A stretch of 64,000 bases of DNA from Hymenopellis radicata (lineage: Eukaryota; Basidiomycota; Agaricomycetes; Agaricales; Physalacriaceae). Of this stretch, positions 51,791 to 64,000 are shown one piece after another (within the stretch, counting starts at the first letter, position 1; every line of letters begins with the position of its first letter). The position numbers were made by a program, and so were the translations under genes. Location of the stretch: assembly GCA_015501595.1 (NCBI GenBank), contig JADNRX010000167.1:1-64000 (forward strand). Direction: 5' to 3'. The notes below the pieces were generated by a model, which saw only the letters and a program-made list of their open reading frames with translations, had not been told where the DNA came from and did no database searches.

Positions 51791-54645
51791 ATGGACGACG
51801 TCGAGATGCAGGTTGACGACTGGCCCGCAGTCACGCCCGTGCCGACGCCAGCCCTTCCAACGCTGCCTCCGCCGCCGGACGCGTACGACGACCATCGCGA
51901 CCAACATACCCCCCTCATTATTGACAACGGTGCAACACATCTACGCTGGGGCTTTGCTACCTCCTCTACACCTCGATACGGACCCAACGCCATTTCAAAG
52001 TACAAGGAACGACGAAATAATAAACCTCTGCTGCTCTTCGGCGACGCCATCGACGTTGAAAGCGGTGCCAAAGCACAATCACGGTCTGCCTGGGAAGGCG
52101 ACGTGCTCCTCAACTTTGATGCTCTGGTATGCCCGAGTTTCACAGATGCCCCCGCTGTTGATGAACTTGACCGAAAAGCACAGGAAAATGCTCTGGACTA
52201 TGCTTTTGTAAACCTCGGAATTGATACACCTACCGTCGACCATCCAATCCTCATGACAGAGAGACTCAGCACACCCTTGCATTCAAGGGCATGTATGTGT
52301 ACAATCTAGCCTATGTTATACACGTACTCAACCTCGCGTAGTGACAACTGAGTTGATGTTCGAACAATATTCGGTACCATCCTTGTCTTACTGTGTCGAC
52401 GGAATAATGTCCTTTTATCAAAACAATAATGTTGGGCGTAATTCTCCCTTCACTTCTGATGGTATCTGTGTATCGTTCAACACCGCCTCCACGTCTGTGA
52501 TGCCCATCTTGAACGGGAAAGGAATTTTAAGTCACGCCAAAAGGTACATTCTCTGACGTCCTGCACGCGCTTTTTTTTACCTCGCCTTGTTCAGAATACC
52601 ATGGGGGGCAATGCAATCCTCAGAATACCTTCTGAAATTGATTCAACTCAAATACCCCAACTTCCCGACGCGTGTTACCTCTGTGCAAGCGAATGTAAGT
52701 TCGGGGTGCTCTCTTCATCTGTGGTACTAAGTTTTATGAAAGTGGATGCTACAAAAGTTCTGTGACGTATCGCCTGATTATCAAACTCTCCTACGCACAT
52801 TGAAGGACCCACTGAAGCTGAAGTCTTCCGGGGTTATTATACAATTCCCTTACACCCTTCCGACTGCCGAGGAAAAAACGGAAGAAGAATTAGCTCGCAT
52901 CGCAGAAAAAAGAAAGGAACAAGGTCGGAAATTGCAGGAACTGGCAGCCAAGACGCGTCTGGAAAAGGTACGTTATTCTACAGACCCTCGAGATAATACT
53001 AACGCACCCTTCAAGCTCGTACAGAAAGAGAACGATTTGCAACACCTTGTAACTCTCCGTGATGCGCGCGGCGACGAGAGCAAAAGGGATTGGGCTGTGC
53101 GTCTTTGTTTTATCGAAGCACTTCAGCCTGACCCCTTCTCAGAATAAACTCGCTAATGAAGGCTTCGATAATGATCAGGAGTTAGATGACACTATCAAAA
53201 GGTTGGAGGCCGATTTGAAGAAAGCCCGCAAGAAGGAGGCGGCTGAAGGTGACGATAACTTGGTTTGCAAACTTATACATCATTATTTGGCAGTCCTAAC
53301 ATGGATTTAGGAGGAACCTGCTTTCCCGCTGGTGGATGTACCGGATGCTGATGTAAGTGTACTTAACTTTGGGGATGTCTGCTATTGACAGCCAGACAGT
53401 TGGACGAAGAGGGCCTAAAGGAGAAGAAGAAGCAGAAACTTATGAAAGCCGGCTTTGAAGCGCGCGCCAGAGCTCGTCGTGAGAAAGAACGCGAGCGAGA
53501 GGAGAAGATGAAGGAAGAGCAGAGGGAAGCCGACGAACGCGAATGTGATCTCAGTGGCTGGTCCCGAAAGCTCAGGGAGGAGCAGGATGTAAGCATGTGT
53601 CCTATCGCTTTGCGGATACTCATGCCTTGACCATAGGCCCTCATGACCCGTATTCGGGAAAGAGCTCGACGCAAAGCGGCTCTGACTGACCGCAAGAGCG
53701 CGGCAGCCCAAGCGAGGATGAAAAACATTGCCAACTTGGCCTCTGACGAAAGAATGTCGAAGAAGAAAAGGAAAACGGGTGGTGGTGCGCTTTTCACTGT
53801 ATTCCATTACTCTGATTCAGATTGACAATTTGCAGAGGACACCTTTGGTGCCGACGACGCGGACTGGGCTATATACCGCAAAATTGTAGGTTTGCTCCCC
53901 TTCATAGAATCAGCTCACTGACTGCGTCATCAGAATACTGCAGCTCCATCGGACGAAGAGGAAGAAGACCTCAACCAACTGCAGTTGATTGAACAAAAAC
54001 TTCTTGCTCACGATCCCACATTCGGTTTACACGAAACGCATGCGGCCATTTCGGCGCAGCGCTCGGCCCTGATGGACGCTTTCAAGCCTCGGTACGAGGA
54101 GGGTGATGTGGAAGGCATGCATCTTTCATTGACGATACTTTCGTTGCTATGCTAAGCTTGAGCCTAGGGAGCACTCGGATCCATCTCAACACCGAAAGGT
54201 GGAGAGTGTGCGAGACGTGGTTTTCGCCAGGCATTGCCGGCGTTGATTCAGCGGGACTTGGAGAGGTTATACAAAACGTCTTATCAAGATTTACTGACGC
54301 AGAGAAAGGAAGACTTGTCCAGGTAACAAACGTTGCCACCTCCAAATATCAGTGGAAGCTTATAACAATGTTTAGAACGTTTTCTTGACGGGAACACCTT
54401 CGCAATTTCCGTCCATGATACCGAGACTGCAACATACGTTACGCCCGCTTCTTCTACAAGACATGCCCATCAATATTGTTAGAGCTGCCGATCCAACACT
54501 GGACGCCTGGAAGGGAATGGCGGCGTTCAGCATGACTGAAGAGTTCAAGACGACTGGCATGACCAAGGCGGAATATGAGGAGCACGGTGCAGAGAGGATC
54601 AGAAAGTGGTGGGGGAGTAACTGGAATAATGCATTCAATCCTTGA
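51791..54645 (+). CDS. ARP5: actin-related protein 5, INO80 complex
   Basis: Subunit of the INO80 chromatin remodeller. The actin fold is split by a large charged insert, as is typical of Arp5. N-terminal actin-like segments are PLIIDNGATHLRWGFA, LENALDYAFVNLGID, HPILMTERLSTPLHSRA and MFEQYSVPSLSYCVDGIMSF. The insert includes EEKTEEELARIAEKRKEQ and the Lys/Arg-rich KKKQKLMKAGFEARARARRE. The C-terminal actin part has STRIHLNTERWRVCETWFSP, NVFLTGTPSQFPSMIPRLQH and KWWGSNWNNAFNP. About 12 introns leave roughly 750 residues. The intron at 54115-54167 has a GC donor (GAAG then gcatgc) and a normal AG acceptor. A 57-nt intron after FDAL is divisible by three and open, so its removal is inferred from family alignment only. 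Confidence 0.93.
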
Positions 54646-54826
54646 GTTCCTTGTCGTGCGCGATGGTTATCGTCATTTAGGTGTATCTTAGTCCAATTGT
54701 GTTTGTATTACAATATGTAAAACCTATGTTGAGCGGAACGAAGGAGGGAAAAACAAACAGAAAGCACGACCGGGTTGAGTGAGAGCCAGTACCCCACATA
54801 TATGTATAAGTGAACCCATGAAAAGT

Positions 54827-55714
<888 letters not shown>

Positions 55715-55866
55715 ATTGACGGAAAGAACAAGTAATTCAAGCTGCTCAACGAACGAACAGTGGTGGCACCAAGCAAAGAGTGGTCAGTTTAGCCACTTGG
55801 CTCCACGTGGATGGCCCCAGCCCCTGACAGCACGATATGGAATTGATATAGATTTGTTTATTTCGA

Positions 55867-58800
55867 CTACACACCATTCCAGGTAAATCCTTTAACTACT
55901 GTAACAACTGCTTTCAACTCTAAATTTTCACTGCTCTTTCCAACGTGTAATGTGTAATCCCCTGCAACAACTCGCCACGCATTGACAGATGGGTCCCAGA
56001 ACGAGAACGCGTATTTGTCCAGCTTGATTGTCGCCACTCTGGACTCGCCTGCGGCGATGTCATGGACCTTCGCGAATCCCCTGAGTTGTAGGGGAACCTG
56101 TGTGACCCCGGTGTTTGGGTAGGACACGTAAAGCTGTACCACCTCCGAGCCCACTACCTTCCCGACATTCTTCACCGTCACCGAAACATCAAAGTCAGCA
56201 TTGCCCGTGGGCGCAGCGCTCAGATTCGACATGTTGAAACCCGTGTAGGAGAGCCCGAATCTAATCGTATCAGACCGAAATAGGTCAATGTTCGAACTAT
56301 GGCTTACCCAAAGGGATACTGAGGTTTGACGCCAATCGCCTGGTAGTGCTTGTAGCCGACATACAAGTCCTCTCGATAGTGGATTTTGCCGTATTCGCTC
56401 TTCATGTTTAGATAGGACGGCACGTCTTCCATACGTTTGGGCAATGTCAAAGGTAGTCGGCCACTTGGATTGACCTTGCCAAAGATCACATCCGCAATCG
56501 CGTTCCCAGATTCATTACCTGCAACGGACTGGTCAGCCCCAACTCATACTCATACTCATACTTACCGGAGTACCAAGACTGAAGTAAGCCTCCCAGTTTC
56601 TCCGCCCACGGCATTGCGACAGCAGATCCCTGCACCGTTGACATGAAAATGACCATATTCCGCAAAATTCAAAACTTACAGCTTGGATGCAGACAATGAC
56701 GTTTGCATTCACCTCAGCAAGACGGGATATGACTTCGTCTTGTCGGCCAGGCATATGAAGCGAAGGTCGGTCGAAGCCCTCACTCTCCCACTCCGGAGAA
56801 AGGCCGGCAACAAAGACAACTGCATCAGACTCCTTGGCGAGCTCGACCGCTGATTCAATGGCCTTGTCCGCGTCAATTTTCTCGCACCCGCCCAGGCGCT
56901 GGTACCCAAATCAACAAGACGAATGTAAAGGCGAGGATGAACCCACAACACCGCGCATCAAAGCTGGTTGCGAGCTTTCGGCATCGCCATCTTCTCCCAC
57001 TGCCCGTGGCGCAGACGTGTTGATGTACTCGACCAGAATATCAAGACCGACGCCGGCCTCGAAATCTAAAGTCGCCTTTTCTTCAATGGTGCCTTGCCTA
57101 TGACATGGAATCAAAACAAAGAAGTTTAGGACTATGTTTATGAGGACGTACCCATAGAAGAAGTCTCCAGGAGTCTGTTTCGTCCAGTTGTCAATAGTCA
57201 TCTTGCCGTCGACCCATAGTTTCGCCCTGCCTACTCCATTGCTCAACAAAAGACATATTCAAGGGGTAAAGATCTCACCCGCTACAGTTAAGCCCAACTC
57301 ATAGGTCGCTGTCTTGGGCATCGTCAACTTTCCTTTCACTCGTATTATCCACGTTTCGCCCATTCCGGGAGGTAAGAAGTCATTCAGTTTCACTCTGGTA
57401 TCGCGCAGAACGAAGGTAGCAACCGCTTCGCTCAGATTTTCACCGTTTTTACCGCAATTGTGAAATGTACAGCTCCAGCCTGGCTGGCCTTCAGGGGTTT
57501 GCAAATTGTTCTCCAACGTTGGAAGATATTTGTGGGCTTGAACGAAGAGTAAGTTGAGTGTTGAACTCAATAAAAACCCATAACGCACCGTAGCAACCGA
57601 CATGGTAGTTGATCTCCACTCCTTCTGGTGCACCATGCGTCAGGCCGTCGAAGGCGAGACGACATAGGTAGCCTTCAGTTGGGCTGAACCACCACCTGAA
57701 ATCACGCGTTCTTTTGCGTTGGGACCAATTATCGCAAGGCGTTTAATCTTTCCCGCTGAAAGAGGTAACAAATTGTCACGGTTCTTGAGCAGAACGATCC
57801 CGTCAGCGGCAACTTTCCTGCAAAAGACGCGTGCTTTGGGAGAGTCACGACTACGCTCGATGCCGTCGCCGTAAACAACTTCTGGGTTCCTGCGGGCTTG
57901 ATGTTGAATGAACGTCAGCATATTTGTGACTCGTTCGTCCAATACGCGAGGCAACAGTTTCTGAGACGTCAAGCAATGCGACATAAGAACATGAGTTCTC
58001 CATCGCGGTGGACCGGGCATTTCCAGATCCAATCCAGCATTAATAGCGGTGTCCACGCTGTAGGTGCCATACCTAGAGGACGTTTATTTATTCCACGCGG
58101 TGTGGATGGGTACGTCAACTTACCAGTCACTCATTATGATACCGTCAAAACCCCATTCTTTTCGTAGGATGCCCTGAAGAATCTCAGGATTCTCAGAGAC
58201 ATGGGCAGTAGAGTTTACGCGACCATATCTATTCGGCCAACGTCAGTGTCTGAAAAGTTACTGACCATGTACTTACGAGGTCATATAAGCCCACGGTTTG
58301 GCGTTTTTTTGGGCGAGCATGAATCTGGGAAGTTGAGTTAACCATCGCGCCATCATAAAACGCGATACAAGCTAACGGGTAGAGGTAGATTTCTCGTAGA
58401 GCCCGGTCAGACATAACAGATTCAGCAGCTGTTCTCTCGTGTTCTTGATCGTTCCCGACAAAATGCTTAATGGCTATCCTGATTTAGTAACCGGAGAGAA
58501 AACAACACGAATTCACTTACTAGCTGATACACCCTCGGATTGAAGACCCTGGACATATGCCGACGCCATCATACCTAGCAGCAAGCTGATTCAAGGTTTG
58601 GCGCGGCTGTCAACAAAGAAGCATACCCGACAAATGTGGATCTTCTGAAAACGACTCGAAGGCGCGACCTCCGAGAGGCGATCGTTGAATATTGCAAGTC
58701 GGAGCCAATAAAACGACCGACGACTTGATCTTCGCCTCTTCTGCGAGGAAGACGCCTACTTTACGAACCATCTCTTGGTCGAAAGTCGCTGCCATCGACG

Positions 58801-59126
58801 TTCCGCACTGGAATATTGTCCAATCAGTGGACATGCTGTTATCACTGACACACGAACCGGAAGACATTGTGCTGGGGTAGCCACGAAATGAGATGAACCG
58901 CGGACTCCCTAAAAGACATAAATATATCAGATATGTATTTGAAAAGGACAGAAGAACAACGAACATTGGGACCGTCACTCATTCGCACGGCTGGAATATT
59001 CAAACGTTCGATGGCCGACGTATTCCACCAGTTGGGTGCGCCCAAAAGCGCGATCTTCTCATCGACTCTGAGTCTCTTGACGAGATCCGGGATGTTGGCC
59101 TCGAGGAAGGAACGATCTGTGGGCAT
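55867..59126 (-). CDS. GH3 beta-glucosidase with PA14 domain
   Basis: Glycoside hydrolase family 3 enzyme, probable beta-glucosidase acting on oligosaccharides. It begins [19 protein letters not shown] with no signal peptide, so it is probably intracellular. The TIM-barrel domain has [49 protein letters not shown] and [14 protein letters not shown]. The catalytic nucleophile Asp lies in [16 protein letters not shown]. The second domain ([20 protein letters not shown]) is interrupted by a PA14 insert ([40 protein letters not shown]), then [20 protein letters not shown] and [20 protein letters not shown] fibronectin-like domain ends it at 55867. At about 57653 one base is missing (VVSP to [13 protein letters not shown]). 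The protein is about 840 residues. Confidence 0.92.
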
Positions 59127-61006
59127 GACGAATGCTGAACGCGGTGGTAGGTCAAGGGGCAGCCTCTTAAGTCGTCGGATAAATCTCGGATTTGCGTGAC
59201 CACTGTTCTGTCAGTTGTTGCGTCGTCGAATGACCGTGCGCCGCCAACAAGCCGCCAAGGCTCATGAGAGCTGCACATGAATGCTATCGATGCTAAGGAA
59301 GATTGTGCAGGCAAGGTCCGCCGCCTTTATGAAATTCACCTTGTAGTCCAAGATGTTAGATAAGGACTCAGGGATCGAGTTCTGTATGTGCGCATTTAGT
59401 ATGCGGCGCGCGAGAGAGAGGGAAAGGAACATACCTCTTATGAAGGCAACCTATGCGCCGTTCCTGTGAGAAGTGGTTCAGAAGACGAGTCCCAAATGTA
59501 TTATGGACGAGATCTAAACACCAAAATGGGACTAACGACTTTTTACGAGGTTTATCCGCAGTACACGTTTCATTTCTCACCACAACAGCAGCTTCCCAGA
59601 GTGTAGACGTCGTCGCCGTTTCGGCGCTCCAAACTCGATGAGGCCATTTACGTGTCCAGTCTTCTGATCACACTATAACGGAATTCTGCTCCTTTCAGAT
59701 CCAGCCAGGAATATTGTGGAGCCGTACGAACATCTTGACCAACCGGAAGTCCTCTACCATGATGGTTTTTCCCGCGTCATAGACAGCCTGGTAGTCTGTG
59801 CCCACTGAACTCCAGGCTGAAGGAGTAGGTCTCGCAAACCTAAAGCCGCCTATGCAGCACTAGCGTCGACATTCCATCTGCTGGTGGGTATGTTGCACTC
59901 TCGCAAGTGACTTGATGGCCCTCTGGTGAAAACCAAACGAGGAGCTGTAGGTTTACCAAGTTTTCAGAAATATACGGACACTGGCCGTCATCGGCCTACC
60001 GTCAGCCCAAAAAAATTCCATACAAGACAAAGTGTTGGTGTCCAGTATGGAGGGAGGAATAGCGAGTCCGTCTTTAAACTGCGAAGTCTACTGCTTTGCA
60101 GGGCGAAATACGTGTTCATGAACCAAGTTGAAGTTCGGATTTGAAACTCCGTTCCAGGCACTCAACGTCACTCAACAACTACCAGAAGCGGCCCGACACC
60201 TCCACACGCCATACTAAAATCGATACGTCCCTTTGCACTACTCCCCATCTCTTGACATGGTGCTGTCTTCGTGGAGGTACTTCCGCACGTCTACCGGTTC
60301 GATTGACAGTGTAGAGTTTGACACCGGAGATGCATGCGCGCTTCGAGTCGTCAAGTGCGATTCTGAAGACTGAGACTCGGACTCGCCACTTGGAATGTGG
60401 AGACATTGCCTCTACACGCATAGCAGGATGGTAAGAGCAAAGATCGACGACCCCGGGTTTGCTTTCTGTCAATGACCAACATCATATGTAGTAGCAAACA
60501 CGACACGCCGACTAGGTAACCTTTTCGTTGTGGAGCAAAGTCACAGGGACCTAGGCTGTCATAGTCGACGTCCACTCTCCAAGGAAAGATGGAGGAATTG
60601 GCGCCTTGAGCGAGCGAGCATCATCTCTTCCGGCCTTCTCTTCTCAAATCATATCATTTAACATCCCGCAGATCCAGATGGTCGTCGCTAATGCTCAGCG
60701 ATTACCTGATCGCGCTTGCCATCCACCGCTCTCCACCTTTCGCCGTCCTGCTTGTTCTCCCGTTCCATCAGGATAAGAACATCGTATCCAACAACATTTG
60801 GTCCCCGTCGCATAGGTACGCTCATTTCATCTTTCGCGTCGGCTTCGGTGTTGTTGAGGTTGTTTGTAGACCTGGTGAAGTTCGTTCTGATCACCGCAAG
60901 ATGATTACCACTGTATTAATCTTGCAATTTATCATCGCTTCATTCAGTTCAGCACAGGATCAGCCAACCCGGTTCATCATCGTCTATTTTCATGACTTCG
61001 TCGTAG
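59127..61006. other. long region without a supported gene
   Basis: The upstream flank of the GH3 gene is followed by sequence where minus-strand frames contain protein-like stretches broken by stops. Examples are VRNETCTADKPRKKSLVPFW near 59550, DGLAIPPSILDTNTLSC near 60040, KWRVRVSVFRI near 60380 and WRVDVDYDSLGPCDFAPQRK near 60550. This may be a decayed gene, but I recognise no family and cannot join exons. The plus-strand open frame from 60691 is probably leader or promoter sequence of the next gene. Confidence 0.35.
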
Positions 61007-61016
61007 TATATATAAA
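61007..61016 (+). promoter_or_regulatory. TATA-box-like element
   Basis: The sequence TATATATAAA lies 44 bp upstream of ATG 61060 and 8 bp upstream of ATG 61024. As a core promoter element it would place transcription start at or beyond the first ATG, so it favours translation from 61060. Confidence 0.5.
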
Positions 61017-61059
61017 CAGGCAGATGACCGCACCAGTCAGCAAACCAAAAACCATCACC

Positions 61060-62363
61060 ATGTCGACTTTCGAGGACTACGGGCTCACTGTAGCCGATGT
61101 TCAGTCTCTCATGTCCACGGGTTTACATCCTGTCATTCTCCTGGCCTTCTGCCACGGTATTCACACCTGCATCTTCTTTGTTGCATTATATTATATAAGT
61201 GGGTGGCTTTTTGGACAATTTCCTCTTCTCAGATCAACATCTTATTTAGTTGAGAGCACACAGCCTACTCGGAAACGGATTACCCTTGCCGGCATCATCA
61301 CCTTCCTATGGCTTGCCAATACTGTCATTTTGGGTTTGCGCTGGAAATATGTTGACCAGCTTTTCATTGCTCATGGGACATCATTGGAGACAGAGTTCAA
61401 CTTTTACGTTACTGGTGACTTGCCAACGTTAGCGTTGATTGCTGTCACCGTACTTCGATTCCTTAGTGTCCTCGTTGCAGACCTGATCTTGGTGTGTGCA
61501 TTCTCTAGTGCTCAAGTAATCCTGAACCACTGATGGTTTCAATTAGGTTTGGCGCTGCTGGGTGCTGTATGGCGGAAATTTAAAAGTTATTGCCATACCC
61601 GGCCTTTGTGTGATCACTGGGATAAGTAAGTCCTATCCCCAACAAACTTGTCCTTCTGATATTCTGTGTTTAGTCAGTGCCTGTATGGTCATCGTCTCCA
61701 TTGTTGAAGATAGCATCTCCATGAGTGCCACTCAAACAAATTGGATACTGGTCTTTTACTCAATGGCCGTGGCAACAAATAGCTTGTGCACCATCCTCAT
61801 CCTCTTTCGCATTGTGCGGGTTAGCGGCCTTGGTGCCAGTCTCAAGACCTACCGCGGCATCATTGAGATTCTTGTTGAATCAGCTGCTATGTATGACATC
61901 ATCTACATAGCTCTCCTTGTTACCTACGCATACGAGTTTTACACTGGCGCAAGAGTCTTGACTGCCAACCCCTACCCTGTGGTCATATCTTACAGCATCA
62001 CAGTGAGTGTTTATCCATAGTCATTGACTATACTGACCGGCCGTCCAGGGTATCGCGCCCACCCTCATCATCGCCCGTGTTATGGCCGGTCAATCGCGTC
62101 CCGACGACTCATGGTCGCGCCCATCCCTCCCACACATGCGGAGCAATGTGCTCTCAAACACGGAGTCTCTGCGATTTACCAGTGCGCCGAACCACAGCAC
62201 GCAAACGACGTTCACGAACACGGGACATGTCAGAGCGAACATCGATCTGGAGGCGCGCGCTCAAGAGGTTGAGGAAGAGAAACATGAGCAGGATGGAGAT
62301 GAAGATCGCGCTAAAGCCGGCGCGTTAGCGTCTGGCCACAAGCTGTCTGCTGGGAAGGTTTGA
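61060..62363 (+). CDS. basidiomycete multi-pass membrane protein, unknown function
   Basis: Predicted integral membrane protein with about seven hydrophobic segments and a soluble tail; no known function. Segments include HPVILLAFCHGIHTCIFFVA, ITLAGIITFLWLANTVILGL, LALIAVTVLRFLSVLVADLI, VIAIPGLCVITGI with ISACMVIVSIV, WILVFYSMAVATNSLCTILI, YDIIYIALLVTYAYEF and GIAPTLIIARVMAG. The motif WRCWVLYGG after the third segment is usual in this agaricomycete family. The tail is polar and acidic (ARAQEVEEEKHEQDGDEDR). Introns are at 61199-61249 (51 nt, in-frame if retained), after LVADLIL, after VITGI and before GIAPT. The start is ambiguous: 61024 and 60691 are also in frame, but the TATA-like element favours 61060. 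Confidence 0.75.
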
Positions 62364-63334
62364 GATGGTTGCGATGGCCGGTTGAAGAAGAGCGGGTGGT
62401 GGTATACGCGCTGGTGCGGTTCTAGCAACTACTTAGAGTTACTTATTCGAGTACTTACCCCCCACTCGTTTTTCCAGAATATTTTATGCCTTTTCGAGTT
62501 CTTGAGGTTGTAGTTGTTTAGGCCACTGAGCGCTGTTGCTTGTGATAGTAACTTACGTTGCTCGATTCGTTCTAGCGCGTCGCAGGATAAGTACCAGCAA
62601 CCGTTCTTCAAGTCTAGAAACAAATGCATCTCGAGAAGGAGCCTTTATCATCCTTGCCTCCTCGAAAACTCTGCCGCCCAAATCAAGGACATGCTCAGAA
62701 CCTCTAGAACTGTATTTGGGCGACACAGTCACAGGTAATTCGACACGGCTTCAACATGTCTAGGAACATCAAGCTTCGGCCAATACTCCCTCGGAGGCGA
62801 GCGAGAATGGGTCGAATTTACCTTCAGCTGTACTATTCGTCCACCATCATGTCACATTGCCAGTGTGAAGATACAAACACCCTACTGCTCCCTGCCACCC
62901 CTTTCGTAGTCGTCACCATCTCCCGATACGCGGAGTCTCTGCGATCCGACATGTCATTTCTAACTAAGCCCAGTTGTACTTCAGCCATTCTTGCTTTCAG
63001 AGACGGAAACTGACCTGAAGGTAGTAGGCATGGTCGCTCTCCGCGTTGGCGTCTGAAGAGGTACAAAGGGGCAAGGAGGACGCGCACAGTACGTGCCCAA
63101 GGGCATGGATATTGGTCCTTTCCCGTGGTGCCCACCTCAATCGAATGTCGGATTGGTTGAGCTCATTTTGGGCGTACTATTCCATCACCAAATTAGCCGA
63201 CTCTCACTTAGAGCGCACCGTCTGAACGAAAGGAATCGAGAGTAGGGAATAGAGGGTGTCCATCGATGGAGTAGGTCTATCGGACAGTTCAAGTTTGGTT
63301 CAAGTCCTCAGAGGCACGACAGACAGGCACGTAC
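62364..63334. other. no recognisable gene
   Basis: Only short ORFs occur on both strands. A 13-bp identity (CGGAGTCTCTGCG) at about 62161 and 62931 links the tail of the membrane-protein gene with this region and may hint at an old duplication, but the match is too short to be sure. Confidence 0.35.
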
Positions 63335-63470
63335 ACCAACGGTTATGGAGATGAAAGCGAACACGAAAAGGGCGGCGATGGACAGCACGACCCAGATGCT
63401 GTGGGATATCACCGTACGGAGTCGGTAGCAAAAGTACAGTGTCTGGACATATAGCCCGATGACGGCGACC
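63335..63470 (-). pseudogene. exon remnant of another multi-pass membrane protein
   Basis: One minus-strand frame encodes AVIGLYVQTLYFCYRLRTVI followed by SHSIWVVLSIAALFVFAFIS and ITVG, ending at a good donor (gtacgt) at 63334. The style, Q..Y.YR followed by a hydrophobic helix, is that of agaricomycete membrane proteins with a DUF6534-like C-terminal domain. Upstream no acceptor fits before a stop, and downstream I could not find the expected further membrane exons. It is therefore a probable relic, or a gene I could not assemble. Confidence 0.4.
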
Positions 63471-64000
63471 GGCCCAGGTTATCGAACGTGTTGAATGGCT
63501 CCATAGTTGAATTCCTCATAAGTAGTGACGCGTGCTTGACAGATTCCACAAGTCGACTATGAGTGTCGTGTCCTTTAGTACCACACAAGAGGTACATCAT
63601 TGTACTGTGGAACACAGCACTTGGCAACCACGGAGAAAAAGAGACGACTGACAGTGAGGATCATGGGACACTGTGTTGGCTATGGCCCGCCTGAATGGAC
63701 GGGCGGCATATGAAATGACGCCACCATCTATGCGTGCGGTTAAATGGAACACTGAGGATTTTTTCGAACGTAGAATGATAGATTTTTATCTAGACGTCGA
63801 TGGAAGAGAGAGCCAGCTGCTAGATTGAAGGAGTGTATCAAGTTGGACGTTTTGATCAAAGCAGGTAGTCGAGAGCTACCCCGGTCCTAGGCCCGAGCGA
63901 AAACATCTTCGAAATTAGATCATAAATTTGGGGGTATAACAGGGAGAATGGAATGCGTACACAAATTTACAAGATACAACAACAAAAGATAACACGACGA
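63471..64000. other. no recognisable gene at right edge
   Basis: A 72-codon minus ORF lies at 63409-63627 but overlaps the membrane-exon remnant in another frame and has no family resemblance. The last 200 bp are A/T-rich without a visible gene. Confidence 0.4.

Noticed and set aside
51600..52211. 203-codon plus ORF overlapping the ARP5 start
   Set aside because: It is an out-of-frame shadow; the actin-like sequence is in the frame starting at 51791.
60691..61059. 369-bp N-terminal extension of the membrane protein
   Set aside because: The frame is open, but a TATA-like element sits inside it and the extension lacks resemblance to the family.
63290..63320. tRNA gene suggested by a B-box-like GGTTCAAGTCC
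   Set aside because: No matching A box or cloverleaf-forming sequence lies upstream at the right distance.

Overview
The window is nuclear DNA of a filamentous basidiomycete, most likely an Agaricomycete. Protein-coding genes are split by many introns of about 45-60 nt with GT..AG ends. The conserved genes are fungal housekeeping genes. The accessory genes are types common in mushrooms: an F-box/LRR-like protein, a lineage-specific multi-pass membrane protein, relics of an agaricomycete non-LTR retroelement, and a small TIR element. No rRNA, tRNA or CRISPR array was found.

Layout. 1-2240: weak, unrecognised coding signal on the minus strand. 2940-7723 (-): Munc13/Ync13-type exocytosis factor. 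8698-10003 (+): metallophosphoesterase. 10250-14082: accessory island with a decayed retroelement tail, a 1.5-kb non-autonomous DNA transposon with terminal inverted repeats and a probable target-site duplication, and a frame-disrupted F-box gene. 15115-22553 (-): UTP10/HEATR1 of the small-subunit processome. 22691-24255 (+): eIF3e. 24538-24968 (+): decayed C-terminal fragment of a Prp43/DHX15 helicase. 25402-27994 (-): threonyl-tRNA synthetase. 28273-29728 (-): Ydj1-type DnaJ. 30203-31769 and 32094-34265 (+): Vps4 and Vps27. 34452-37140 (-): DEAD-box helicase Dbp4. 37182-38152 (+): AN1 zinc-finger protein. 38224-43742 (-): fused hydantoinase/oxoprolinase. 43969-45294 (+): sphingoid-base/diacylglycerol-type lipid kinase. 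45467-45931 (-): mitochondrial uS8. 46099-51684 (-): class V myosin. 51791-54645 (+): Arp5. 54827-55714 (-): Sec4/Rab8 GTPase. 55867-59126 (-): GH3 beta-glucosidase with a PA14 insert. 61060-62363 (+): multi-pass membrane protein. 63335-63470 (-): remnant of another membrane protein.

Functional grouping. Two themes recur. The first is membrane traffic: the Munc13-like priming factor, myosin V, Sec4, and the ESCRT proteins Vps27 and Vps4. The second is ribosome production and translation: UTP10, Dbp4, eIF3e, ThrRS and uS8m. Several genes are paired head to head with very short spacers: Dbp4/AN1 41 bp, Myo2/Arp5 106 bp, UTP10/eIF3e 137 bp, hydantoinase/lipid kinase 226 bp.

The main caution is that many deeply conserved genes carry single-base frame breaks, mostly in short homopolymer runs. 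Conserved reading resumes at once in another frame. This points to consensus indel errors more than to gene death, and automated gene models here will be wrong at those places.
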